Shown: positions 1 to 6,803, counted from the first letter of the stretch. The stretch is DNA of 14,936 bases from an uncultured Veillonella sp. (GCA_900550175.1 URQX01000029.1:1-14936), one strand, 5' to 3'. A program made the numbers and translations. Notes: generated by a model not told the origin, from the letters alone.

Positions 1-303
1 CTTTATAAATCAATAGAATATTCATCTTTCATTTAAATAATTTTTGATATAACAATTGATTAATATTATCAACAATAATATATTTCTTTATCAACTAATT
101 CATCTATTTTAAAATCAAATAAGTATAGGTCGTTATTTTTAGTAATATTATGGTGCCCCGTCAAAACATATAGATAGAATAAAATTACTCATGTATTCAC
201 ATATTCATATCCATATAACCAAAAAGAATATAATTATAAAAGCTAATACCATACTATATTCATCACATTAATTTCTTAAAAATACCTTATTTCTCTATAC
301 TTC
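1..303. other. AT-rich non-coding stretch, nothing identified
   Basis: This stretch is very AT-rich and holds no credible open reading frame, RNA gene or terminator on either strand. A leftward promoter-like pair can be read on the minus strand (TTGACG at about 165-160, then a weak TAAAAA box near 137-142). It could serve a gene beyond the window edge, but the match is too weak to call. Confidence 0.5.
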
Positions 304-304
304 T

Positions 305-339
305 AGGGGTATGGGGTTTATTGACACCCCTATGTCCCT
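305..339. promoter_or_regulatory. G/C-rich dyad around a -35 box, candidate operator
   Basis: AGGGGTATGGGG (305-316) can pair over 12 positions, three of them G-U, with CCCTATGTCCCT (328-339). The core TAGGGGT (304-310) and ACCCCTA (326-332) is a perfect 7-bp inverted repeat. It is a G-rich island in otherwise AT-rich DNA. The loop contains the hexamer TTGACA (321-326), so the dyad brackets the -35 element of the candidate cbiK promoter. That placement suits a repressor operator. A terminator for a gene to the left is the alternative, but only a short T-rich tail (TTTGTT) follows. No regulator family is assigned. Confidence 0.45.
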
Positions 340-349
340 TTGTTACGAT
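321..349 (+). promoter_or_regulatory. Candidate sigma-70 promoter for cbiK
   Basis: A perfect -35 hexamer TTGACA (321-326) is followed after 17 nt by TACGAT (344-349), which matches the -10 consensus at four of six positions. A TG dinucleotide one base upstream of the -10 gives an extended -10. Transcription would start near 356 and leave a leader of about 120 nt before cbiK. A weaker alternative is TTGTTA (340-345) with TATATA (363-368), also spaced by 17 nt. Confidence 0.5.
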
Positions 350-366
350 TGGCGTAAGGTTATATA

Positions 367-441
367 TATGCAATACATCTATAGTAATCTATAAACTATA
401 TCTTTTATATAAAATTATTCAGATTACTAGATCATTGCATA
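367..441 (+). promoter_or_regulatory. Structured 5' leader upstream of cbiK, unknown class
   Basis: Two nested complementary pairs lie in the predicted leader. TATGCAAT (367-374) matches ATTGCATA (434-441) over 8 bp, and TAGTAATCT (382-390) matches AGATTACTA (421-429) over 9 bp. Internal loops of 7 and 4 nt separate the two stems, and the apical part (391-420) is AT-rich and could form a further weak hairpin. The fold ends 22 nt before the cbiK ribosome binding site. There is no B12-box or other riboswitch core that I recognise. It may be an RNA control element or a DNA-level dyad. Confidence 0.4.
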
Positions 442-475
442 GACTTGTAGTTTAGTTATGGATAGGAGTATTAAA

Positions 476-1465
476 ATGAAAAAACAATTAGCATTAGCAT
501 CCGCTATTCTAGGTCTTGCTGTATCCGTCGGTGCACCTGTTGTGTCTCATGCAGCATATCAATTAAATGAAGAAGTAAAAGATCCTACACCTGCATTAAA
601 AGAGGCATCTACTATTGGTGTTCGCACACATGAAACTAAAGAACTTCAAAATCTTCAAAACAAAGATGCTATCGTTGTTATGAGCTTTGGTACAACTTAT
701 AAAGAAACTCGTGCTAAAACTATTGATGCAACTGTAGCAGCTATTCAAGCAGCTCACCCTAATACTAAAGTAGTAACAGCTTTCACAAGCCACATTATCC
801 GTGACCGTATCCAACAAAAAGAAGGTATTACATACCCAACTCCTGAAGAAGCATTAGCCCAATTGAAATCTGAAGGTTACTCTCGCGTAGCTTTGACATC
901 CTTGGATGTTATCCCTGGCATGGAATACAACTATGATGTAGCTGTTTATAACCTTTACAAAAACAACTTCAAAAAAATGACATTAGGTACTCCACTTATG
1001 TACTGGATGGGTCAAGAAGGCCAAACTGATGAAGTTATTCAAACAATTAAGGCTGTACAATCTCAATTCCCTAAAGTAGGCAAAGAAGATGCTGTTCTTA
1101 TCATGGCTCATGGTACTCCAGATCCTGCAAATGCTTACTATTCTGTAATTCAAGACCGCATCCATACTCTTGGCTTGAAAAATGTATTTATCTACACTGT
1201 AGAAGGTACTCCAAATCTTGAACAAGTTATCCCTCAATTAAAATTACATGGTATTAAGCACGTTACAATGATGCCATTCATGATGGTTGCAGGCGACCAT
1301 GCTAACAATGACATGGCTGGTAATGAACCAGATTCCCATAAATCCATCCTTGAAAAAGAAGGCTTCAAAGTAGATACTTACCTTCATGGTTTAGGTGAAA
1401 ACCAAAATATCCGTAACTTGTTTGTTGAACGTGCAAACGAATCTTGGGACGCATTACAAAAATAA
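476..1465 (+). CDS. cbiK: Exported sirohydrochlorin cobaltochelatase (CbiK family)
   Basis: CbiK-type chelatases insert Co2+ (or Fe2+ or Ni2+ in vitro) into sirohydrochlorin, the metal-insertion step of the anaerobic cobalamin route. The body shows family hallmarks: MSFGTTYKETR near residue 69, MAHGT around His212, TVEGTP with Glu243, and VAGDHANNDMAG with His275. The His-Glu-His spacing (31 and 32) is close to that of the metal ligands of known CbiK proteins. The N-terminus is a classical signal peptide: MKK, a hydrophobic run, then a likely cleavage after VVSHA. The product should thus be periplasmic, like the exported CbiK-P of Desulfovibrio vulgaris. I chose ATG 476 because AGGAG (464-468) precedes it by 7 nt; an in-frame ATG at 458 has no such site and would add six residues. 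A binding-protein gene follows after 51 nt. Confidence 0.9.
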   Translation: MKKQLALASAILGLAVSVGAPVVSHAAYQLNEEVKDPTPALKEASTIGVRTHETKELQNLQNKDAIVVMSFGTTYKETRAKTIDATVAAIQAAHPNTKVVTAFTSHIIRDRIQQKEGITYPTPEEALAQLKSEGYSRVALTSLDVIPGMEYNYDVAVYNLYKNNFKKMTLGTPLMYWMGQEGQTDEVIQTIKAVQSQFPKVGKEDAVLIMAHGTPDPANAYYSVIQDRIHTLGLKNVFIYTVEGTPNLEQVIPQLKLHGIKHVTMMPFMMVAGDHANNDMAGNEPDSHKSILEKEGFKVDTYLHGLGENQNIRNLFVERANESWDALQK

Positions 1466-1484
1466 TCAATCCATAATTTAACTA

Positions 1485-1503
1485 GTATCGTTACATAACG
1501 TAC
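1485..1503. repeat. Short dyad between cbiK and the binding-protein gene
   Basis: GTA-t-CGTTA (1485-1493) is complementary to TAACGTAC (1496-1503) with one bulged base and a two-base centre. It lies just before the downstream gene's AGGAG (1506-1510). It could be a small operator or a processing or translational element. It is short enough to be chance. Confidence 0.2.
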
Positions 1504-1516
1504 ATAGGAGTACATC

Positions 1517-2458
1517 ATGAAAAAACTACTACTTTGTAGTCTTGCTTTGGTCATGGTTGTACTAGCAATAGCTGGGTGTGGTAAATCCACATCCAGCTCT
1601 TCTGCTACTACGAAGGAATTGACCTTTAATGGTCAAACCTATACTGTACCAAAGGATCCACAAAAAATTGCTGTATTATCTAATTCTGTTTTATCTATGC
1701 TTTATGCTGTCGATGGTAAAGCCATTAGCCGTGCCAATACAACGGATAAATTAGCCCCAGAGTTAGAAGCTCTACCCGCTCTTGGTCAAACTGCAAATAT
1801 CAACATGGAACAACTATTAGGCTTGAAGCCAGATGTGGTATTGGGTTTAGTAAATCAACATAAAAAATATGAATCCCAATTACAAGCTAATAATATTCCA
1901 ACCGTACTTTTTGATTATGATGGTATTAAAGATAATGTACCAATGTTAACATTCCTTGGCGAGTTAACCAATCATCAAGACAAGGCTAAATCTGTTATTA
2001 CTACCTATGAAAGCAATATCACCAAGGTAAAAGATGCAGTTAAAAATCAACAGCCTGCACGTGTTGCCGTGTTACGTGCCACAGGGAAAGGTGTAACTGC
2101 CGAAACCGATGAAGCAGTGACTGCATCTATGGTAAAAGAACTAGGTATGACAAATGTTGTTGCCTCCCACCTAGAAGGTACAACCAAGGATAAAACTGTC
2201 CCTTACTCTCTTGAAACATTGACGGCAGATAATCCTGATATTATCTTTGTTGTTACAATGGGCAAAGAAGAAGAAATTACAAAAGCCATGAAACAAGCTA
2301 TGACAGATAATCCTGCATGGGCTAATTTAAAAGCTGTACAAAATAACCGCGTAATATATTTACCATCTAAACTATTCCTATTAAACCCAGGTCTACAAAC
2401 ACCTGAAGCTATGGCACGTTTAGTTAAAGAAGCATACGGTATTAATGTTACATTCTAA
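1517..2458 (+). CDS. ABC transporter substrate-binding lipoprotein, BtuF/FepB-like
   Basis: This is a 313-residue extracytoplasmic binding protein of the Peripla_BP_2 family, which captures corrinoids, haem or ferric siderophores for type II ABC importers. The N-terminus is a lipoprotein signal ending in IAGC, with Cys21 as the likely lipidated residue, followed by a Ser/Thr-rich linker. Two family segments each carry the glutamate that normally docks onto the permease: NMEQLLGLKPDVVL (Glu98) and YSLETLTADNPDIIFV (Glu233). Their spacing fits the two-lobed fold. AGGAG lies 6 nt before the start. It is probably cotranscribed with cbiK. The cognate ATPase and permease are convergent, beyond a shared terminator. 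The substrate cannot be read from sequence; the neighbours suggest a corrinoid, tetrapyrrole or metal complex. Confidence 0.85.
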   Translation: MKKLLLCSLALVMVVLAIAGCGKSTSSSSATTKELTFNGQTYTVPKDPQKIAVLSNSVLSMLYAVDGKAISRANTTDKLAPELEALPALGQTANINMEQLLGLKPDVVLGLVNQHKKYESQLQANNIPTVLFDYDGIKDNVPMLTFLGELTNHQDKAKSVITTYESNITKVKDAVKNQQPARVAVLRATGKGVTAETDEAVTASMVKELGMTNVVASHLEGTTKDKTVPYSLETLTADNPDIIFVVTMGKEEEITKAMKQAMTDNPAWANLKAVQNNRVIYLPSKLFLLNPGLQTPEAMARLVKEAYGINVTF

Positions 2459-2474
2459 CATATTGCATCATGCT

Positions 2475-2515
2475 AAAGAGGGCATCCCCCAAATAGGGAA
2501 TGCCCTCTTTTTCTA
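2475..2515. terminator. Bidirectional rho-independent terminator
   Basis: AAAGAGGGCAT (2475-2485) pairs perfectly with ATGCCCTCTTT (2500-2510). After one mismatch three more G-C pairs close a 6-nt loop. A run of five T (2508-2512) follows on the plus strand. It lies between two convergent genes, so it probably ends the binding-protein transcript and may also stop the ATPase transcript, though the T run on the minus strand is only three long. Confidence 0.85.
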
Positions 2516-2526
2516 TTAGTATCAAG

Positions 2527-3309
2527 CTACTCAACTAATCCTTTTACACGCACATATTTTTTATTATCAAATGTATCAAGTTGTACATCTACAGAGAAAA
2601 CATCTCTAAACAACTCATCTGATATTATTTTATTTGTTTCTCCTGACGTTACTAAATGGCCTTCTTTTATAACAGCCATATAATGTGAATATTGAACCGC
2701 CTGTGTTAGTTCGTGAAGTACCATGAGAACGGTTAAATTTTGTTCCTTATTTAAGCGTTTCAATAACTCCATAATTTCTAATTGGTGATTAATATCTAAA
2801 TATGTTGTTGGTTCGTCTAATACTAATAATTTTGGTTGCTGTGCTAGCGCCATAGCAATCCAAACGCGTTGCCGTTCGCCACCAGATAGGGATGGGATTA
2901 ATTGTTCTCTCAAATGATTCGTTTTTGTAATGTCTAATGCATAATCAACAATTTCACGATCTTCTTTAGCCGTGTTTTTCCACCATGTTTGGTATGGATA
3001 GCGTCCACAATATACCAATTCTTCTACAGTCATATCCTTTGGCATATTCGGTACTTGTGGCAAAAATGCCATTTGCCGTGCCAGATTGTTTTGAGAATAT
3101 GATTGTAACGGTTTATCAAATATGGTAATACATTCATGAGGGCTATGAATATATCCGATCATAGATCGTAAAAGCGTACTTTTACCACAGCCATTAGGCC
3201 CTATTAATGTCGTAATTTTACCGATAGGAACCGATACATTAATGTCATGTAAAATATGACGATTACCAAGAGTTACGGATAACTGTTTTACATCAATAGC
3301 GGTATTCAT
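2527..3309 (-). CDS. ABC transporter ATPase, BtuD/FecE/FhuC-like
   Basis: This is a 260-residue nucleotide-binding subunit that powers import through the adjacent FecCD-type permease. All catalytic motifs are intact: Walker A GPNGCGKST (37-45), Q-loop Gln85, signature LSGGERQR (141-148), Walker B LLVLDE (161-166) and H-loop His199. The order and overall length match the siderophore, haem and corrinoid importer subfamily. Its ATG shares one base with the permease stop (TAATG), so the two are translationally coupled. The gene is convergent with the binding-protein gene and ends 68 nt from it. Corrinoid is plausible from context, but iron chelate or haem cannot be excluded. Confidence 0.9.
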   Translation of the reverse strand: MNTAIDVKQLSVTLGNRHILHDINVSVPIGKITTLIGPNGCGKSTLLRSMIGYIHSPHECITIFDKPLQSYSQNNLARQMAFLPQVPNMPKDMTVEELVYCGRYPYQTWWKNTAKEDREIVDYALDITKTNHLREQLIPSLSGGERQRVWIAMALAQQPKLLVLDEPTTYLDINHQLEIMELLKRLNKEQNLTVLMVLHELTQAVQYSHYMAVIKEGHLVTSGETNKIISDELFRDVFSVDVQLDTFDNKKYVRVKGLVE

Positions 3310-4304
3310 TAGTTATCCCTCCTCAACAGATACAAGAAGAACGGCGCTCCAAAAAATGCCATAATAATGCCCACTGGTACCTCTATAGGGCTCCACATAA
3401 CACGTCCTATTGTATCACTGACAACAAGAACTAGTGCGCCTAATAATGCGGATCCAGGCAGTAAATATGCATAGTCGTTACCGATTATAAGACGTAACAT
3501 ATGGGGAATAACCAAACCTACAAATCCGATAAGCCCAGCTATACTTACAGCACCAGCCGCTAAAAGAGCAGCCACTGCAGTCATAATAAACCGTGTTTGT
3601 TCTACCTTAAGGCCTAATCCCTTTGCAGTTTCATCACCTAAACTTAAAATGGTAAGTCGTTTAGCTCCTAAACAGGCAAAAATAAGACCAATTATAGCAT
3701 ATGGAAACAGCACTTCTACCTGAGGCCAACTGCGTGCAGCGAGTCCCCCTACCATCCAAAGCAATGCCCCTTGTACACGATCACCGAAGAATACAAGTAG
3801 TGCTGAAATACCTGAGCCTAAAAAGGCTGCTACCGCAACACCAGCTAAGATAATACGACTAGGTCGCACTCCATTTTTCCATGCTAATGCATATACCATA
3901 AGTGCTGCAGCCATAGCACCTAAAAAGGCCACTAAAGGAACTATATGATCATACCCAGGAAATAAAATAAATATGATAACACCAGCTAGTCCTGCACCAG
4001 AGGATACCCCTACAATTTGTGGATCCGCCAGTGGGTTTTTCATAACCGCTTGTAATATAGCCCCCGATACTGCAAGACAAGCCCCTACCAAAGCAGCCAC
4101 AATATTGCGAGGCAATCGAATATTCCAAATAATCTGTGAAGCCGTATCTGTTAATTCATCAGACCATAACGTTCTCCATATCTCTGCTAGCGATACAGGT
4201 GTAGAACCCCAGATAAGAGATATAATCATACAAGCTATCACTGCAATAAGTAAAACAATGATAACAGATAAACGAAAGGCCTTTCGTTCATTAATAGACT
4301 CCAT
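3309..4304 (-). CDS. ABC transporter permease, FecCD/BtuC family
   Basis: This is a 331-residue, strongly hydrophobic inner-membrane protein, expected to form about ten transmembrane helices and to act as a homodimer with the downstream ATPase. Family signatures include RLPRNIVAALVGACLAVSGA (63-82), NPLADPQIVGVSSGAG (90-105), GLIGFVGLVIPHMLR (257-271) and the C-terminal EVPVGIIMAFFGAPFFLYLL (308-327). A purine-rich site (GGAGAGGGGG) stands six bases upstream of ATG 4304. It is the first gene of the permease-ATPase pair. The DNA upstream holds the tandem palindromic repeat at 4388-4486, which may control it. Confidence 0.9.
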   Translation of the reverse strand: MESINERKAFRLSVIIVLLIAVIACMIISLIWGSTPVSLAEIWRTLWSDELTDTASQIIWNIRLPRNIVAALVGACLAVSGAILQAVMKNPLADPQIVGVSSGAGLAGVIIFILFPGYDHIVPLVAFLGAMAAALMVYALAWKNGVRPSRIILAGVAVAAFLGSGISALLVFFGDRVQGALLWMVGGLAARSWPQVEVLFPYAIIGLIFACLGAKRLTILSLGDETAKGLGLKVEQTRFIMTAVAALLAAGAVSIAGLIGFVGLVIPHMLRLIIGNDYAYLLPGSALLGALVLVVSDTIGRVMWSPIEVPVGIIMAFFGAPFFLYLLRRDN

Positions 4305-4380
4305 ACGAACCCCCTCTCCATATCTTCATATACAAAATAAGTCATTTTGAAAATTCTATATTTTAGACCTAGTAACAGCG

Positions 4381-4386
4381 ATTTTA
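4381..4386 (-). promoter_or_regulatory. Possible -10 element of the permease-ATPase promoter
   Basis: Read on the minus strand the hexamer is TAAAAT, five of six to consensus. It lies directly against the palindrome at 4388-4431, so any -35 region would fall inside that palindrome. No good -35 hexamer is present at 17-18 nt. A second TAAAAT (4360-4365) is an alternative. This is weak evidence on its own. Confidence 0.25.
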
Positions 4387-4387
4387 G

Positions 4388-4431
4388 AGATACTACCAAT
4401 TAAAAATATTTATTTTTAACTGGTAGTATCT
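4388..4431. repeat. Near-perfect 44-bp palindrome, candidate operator
   Basis: The 21-base left arm (4388-4408, starting AGATACTACCA) and right arm (4411-4431, ending TGGTAGTATCT) are reverse complements at 20 of 21 positions, with two central bases (TT). The only mismatch is 4399 against 4420. It lies between the end of the cbi operon and the permease gene, upstream of both permease and ATPase. It has no poly-T tail and is not next to a gene end, so it does not look like a terminator. An operator or a REP/MITE-like element fits better. Confidence 0.6.
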
Positions 4432-4486
4432 AAGAAAAGAGCATACTATTGCTAGAAAAATATTACTTTTAACTGGTAGTATCTAA
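4414..4486. repeat. 20-bp direct repeat with 53-bp period
   Basis: The same 20 bases, with core AACTGGTAGTATCTAA, occur at 4414-4433 and 4467-4486. The first copy includes the right arm of the palindrome at 4388-4431. Upstream of the second copy is a degraded left arm, ATACTATTGCTAGAAAAATA (4444-4463). The segment therefore looks like a tandem duplication of one palindromic unit in which only one half of the second unit has stayed intact. Confidence 0.6.
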
Positions 4487-4496
4487 AATATACAGT

Positions 4497-4538
4497 AAAA
4501 CCCGAATCGCAAAACTACTAAAACACGATTCGGGTTTT
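4497..4538. terminator. Terminator after the cbi operon
   Basis: AAAACCCGAATCG (4497-4509) and CGATTCGGGTTTT (4526-4538) form a perfect 13-bp stem with a 16-nt loop. The flanking A and T runs make it U-tailed on both strands. It lies four bases beyond the cbiC stop codon, so it should end the long minus-strand cbi transcript. It would also insulate the permease gene promoter region from readthrough. Confidence 0.9.
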
Positions 4539-4541
4539 GTA

Positions 4542-5207
4542 TTATTTAGATTCTTTACCTTCTACAAAAAGCATGTCATTGCGTTTTACATCTGTGTAAA
4601 GCAATGCATTACATACGGAAGCAGCGATTGGGCTGCCACCTTTGTTGCCTTTTACAGTGATGTAAGGAACTGGGGATACTTCCATCAAATAGTCTTTGGA
4701 TTCTGCAGCACCTACGAAGCCTACAGGGATACCAATGATAAGAGCTGGTTTAACGCCTTCTTCAAGAGCTAAGCGCAATACTTCGTACAATGCAGTAGGA
4801 GCATTGCCGATAGCAACGATTTGACCTTCTAATTGTTTGCCAAATGTACGCATAGCCGCGATGGAACGAGTTACACCCAATTCTTTAGCCATTTTAGCTA
4901 CGTTTTCATCTTTGATTAAGCAGTGTACTTCGTTACCGCGAATTTTAAGAGCTGGTTTGGAGATACCTGTACGCACCATTTCTACGTCAGTATAGATATT
5001 AGCACCGTTTTCCAATGCTTCAATACCTTTTTGAACAGCATCAGGGCTCATTTTTACAAGTTTAGCGTATTCAACATCGCCAGAAGCATGAACAGTACGG
5101 GATACTACGCGTACTTCATCATCTGTTAAACCCAAATCTTTTACATAATCGTAAATGATTTGCATACTTTTATCTTCAATCTCTTTAGGATTTTTAACGT
5201 AATCCAT
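4542..5207 (-). CDS. cbiC: Cobalt-precorrin-8 methylmutase CbiC
   Basis: CbiC moves the methyl group from C-11 to C-12 of cobalt-precorrin-8 to give cobyrinate, the last ring-modifying step of the macrocycle. The 221-residue protein has the family's length. It carries RTVHASGD, whose His40 corresponds to the catalytic histidine of CobH/CbiC, plus PTALYEVLRLALEEG and the glycine-rich IIGIPVGFVGAAESK near residues 155-169. I start it at ATG 5207, preceded by GGGAGGAC on the minus strand. A longer frame opening at 5342 adds 45 residues unlike the family that lie inside cbiJ. The start overlaps the cbiJ end by 14 nt, so translation is probably coupled. It is the last gene of the operon, directly followed by a strong terminator. 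Confidence 0.93.
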   Translation of the reverse strand: MDYVKNPKEIEDKSMQIIYDYVKDLGLTDDEVRVVSRTVHASGDVEYAKLVKMSPDAVQKGIEALENGANIYTDVEMVRTGISKPALKIRGNEVHCLIKDENVAKMAKELGVTRSIAAMRTFGKQLEGQIVAIGNAPTALYEVLRLALEEGVKPALIIGIPVGFVGAAESKDYLMEVSPVPYITVKGNKGGSPIAASVCNALLYTDVKRNDMLFVEGKESK

Positions 5208-5982
5208 TAGTGTCCTCCCATAATTTGAAAAATTCATCATTAGATGATACCACGTGGCTTTCAATCTTAACACGGGGTCTATCGATAACAATAACATGGA
5301 TACCAAGATCCATGGCTGCTTGTAATTTTGTATCAGCACCACCTACAAGGCCAGAGTTTTTCATAACTACAACGCTAGCCTTCGTATCGTGGAACATGAT
5401 GCGGTTCATATCGTAAGAGAATGGACCTTGTACAGCAACAATACGTTTTGGACTCACATTGAGGTCTTCCATCATTTGTAACACCTCTGCGGTAGGCAAA
5501 ATACGTGTCCATACTTCGCAGTCTTGTAAAGCCTCAGATTTAGCAAAGATGTGCATTGTTTTACTACCTGTAGTCAAATACACATGATTATTATTTTCCT
5601 TCGCTAATTTGCCTGCTAGATTGGCTGCTTCTACTTCATCTACTACGATATGTAATTTATCATAATCAGGTAATGGTACCTCTTTACGTTCAAACCGAAC
5701 AAAAGGTATACCTTCGGCCTTTGCTGCATCTTGAGCCGTAGCTGTAACAATAGCAGCATACGGATGACTTGCATCAATTAAGAGTCGTACATTGTGCTCT
5801 TTAATCAAGTTTTGCATCGCCTCTTGGTCAAGACGGCCCGTATGTACGGTAATGCCTTTATGGGCAGCAAGCTCTGCACCATACTGACTAACAACCGTAA
5901 CAAGCACATTTTCACCAGTTCGTTTTTGGATTTCTACCGCTAAAGTGCGACCATCCAAAGTGCCGGCAATGACCCAGATCAT
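5194..5982 (-). CDS. cbiJ: Cobalt-precorrin-6A reductase CbiJ/CobK
   Basis: This NAD(P)H-dependent enzyme reduces a double bond of the corrin precursor (cobalt-precorrin-6A to 6B). The 262-residue protein has the family architecture: an N-terminal dinucleotide-binding start WVIAGTLDGR (3-12), DASHPYA (70-76), VYLTTGSKTM (134-143), AVQGPFS (183-189), KNSGLVGG (208-215) and VIDRP (232-236). Its ATG overlaps the cbiH stop in an ATGA junction, and its end overlaps cbiC by 14 nt, so both neighbours are tightly coupled to it. CbiJ normally uses NADH and CobK NADPH; the sequence alone does not settle which applies, but the anaerobic context favours the CbiJ name. Confidence 0.93.
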   Translation of the reverse strand: MIWVIAGTLDGRTLAVEIQKRTGENVLVTVVSQYGAELAAHKGITVHTGRLDQEAMQNLIKEHNVRLLIDASHPYAAIVTATAQDAAKAEGIPFVRFERKEVPLPDYDKLHIVVDEVEAANLAGKLAKENNNHVYLTTGSKTMHIFAKSEALQDCEVWTRILPTAEVLQMMEDLNVSPKRIVAVQGPFSYDMNRIMFHDTKASVVVMKNSGLVGGADTKLQAAMDLGIHVIVIDRPRVKIESHVVSSNDEFFKLWEDTNGLR

Positions 5983-6803
5983 AATTTGTAGCCTCGAGGT
6001 GTAATCATACGACCGTTTTCAACATAGGTTTGGCTGTTACCGATAATAACAAGTGTTTGCATATCTACTTCTTCGTTAGTGAAGTTTTCAAGATCAGAGA
6101 TTACCATATGTTGACCTGGGCGACCGGCTTTTTGCACGATGCCAACAGGTGTTTTAGGGTCGCGGTATTTAAGAACGATTTCGCGAACTTCATCTAAGTG
6201 TGTAACACGTTTTTTACTGCGTGGGTTGTACAAGGAAATAACCATATCACCTTGTGCACAAAGATCAGCACGTTTTTTGATAAGATCCCATGGAGTCATT
6301 AAGTCACTTAAGGAAATGACTGCAAAGTCATGCATCAAAGGTGCACCCAATACAGATGCTGCTACGTTTACAGCACTAAGACCAGGTACGATATCTACGG
6401 AAGGGCGTTTTTCTGCTGGCACTTTATTAGCAAGTTCTAACACAAGACCTGCCATGCCATATACGCCAGAGTCACCAGAGGATACTACAACGACTTGATG
6501 GCCTTCTACGGCTAAATCAACTGCTTGTTGGCAACGATCTACTTCTTGCATCATTGCAGTACCTACAGTTTCTTTACCTTCGATAAGGTCTTTGATCAAG
6601 TCGAGGTATGTCAAATAACCTACCACGCGGTCAGCCGCTAAGATAGCTTCACGTGCTTGAGGCGTCATAAACTCTTCATCACCAGGGCCGATACCGATTA
6701 CTTTGATGTTACCTGTGCAATGGCTACCGTTGTTTTGGGATAAATTGTTTTGTGCTGTATTAATGTTCGGCTCTTGGCCGCTAGTAATGCCGTTGTCTCG
6801 CAT
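5979..6803 (-). CDS. cbiH: Cobalt-precorrin-3B C17-methyltransferase CbiH/CobJ
   Basis: This SAM-dependent enzyme methylates C-17 and drives ring contraction to cobalt-factor IV in the anaerobic pathway. The tetrapyrrole methylase fold is clear: VIGIGPGDEEFMT (35-47), VSSGDSGVYGMAG (107-119), VPGLSAVNVAAS (139-150), HDFAVISLSDLMTPW (158-172) and the C17-methylase signature YNPRSKKR (192-199). About 32 polar residues rich in Asn, Gln and Ser precede the fold, and this extension is coded entirely inside the 3' end of cbiG. No ATG, GTG or TTG occurs in frame between 6803 and the conserved core, and AGGAG plus AGGA stand before ATG 6803, so the extension seems real. It ends in an ATGA overlap with cbiJ. 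Confidence 0.92.
   Translation of the reverse strand: MRDNGITSGQEPNINTAQNNLSQNNGSHCTGNIKVIGIGPGDEEFMTPQAREAILAADRVVGYLTYLDLIKDLIEGKETVGTAMMQEVDRCQQAVDLAVEGHQVVVVSSGDSGVYGMAGLVLELANKVPAEKRPSVDIVPGLSAVNVAASVLGAPLMHDFAVISLSDLMTPWDLIKKRADLCAQGDMVISLYNPRSKKRVTHLDEVREIVLKYRDPKTPVGIVQKAGRPGQHMVISDLENFTNEEVDMQTLVIIGNSQTYVENGRMITPRGYKL

Noticed and set aside
130..175. Start of a cobalamin riboswitch (GGTGCC string near 151)
   Set aside because: Only that short string matches; the rest of the conserved core and the B12 box are absent, and the stretch lies upstream of the likely promoter.
458..475. Six-residue longer start for cbiK (ATG 458)
   Set aside because: No ribosome binding site precedes 458, whereas AGGAG at 464-468 is well spaced for ATG 476, giving a standard MKK signal peptide start.
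4388..4486. Possible CRISPR-like array
   Set aside because: Only two exact repeat copies at a 53-bp period, and the sequence between them is a decayed copy of the palindrome, not a unique spacer. No cas genes are nearby.
5208..5342. Extended N-terminus of CbiC (45 extra residues)
   Set aside because: The extra residues do not look like CbiC and lie inside the 3' coding part of cbiJ; ATG 5207 has a good ribosome binding site and gives the usual family length.
6698..6803. Frameshift or fusion of cbiG and cbiH
   Set aside because: Both proteins have complete conserved ends and the downstream start has its own ribosome binding site, so this is an overlap, not a broken or fused gene.
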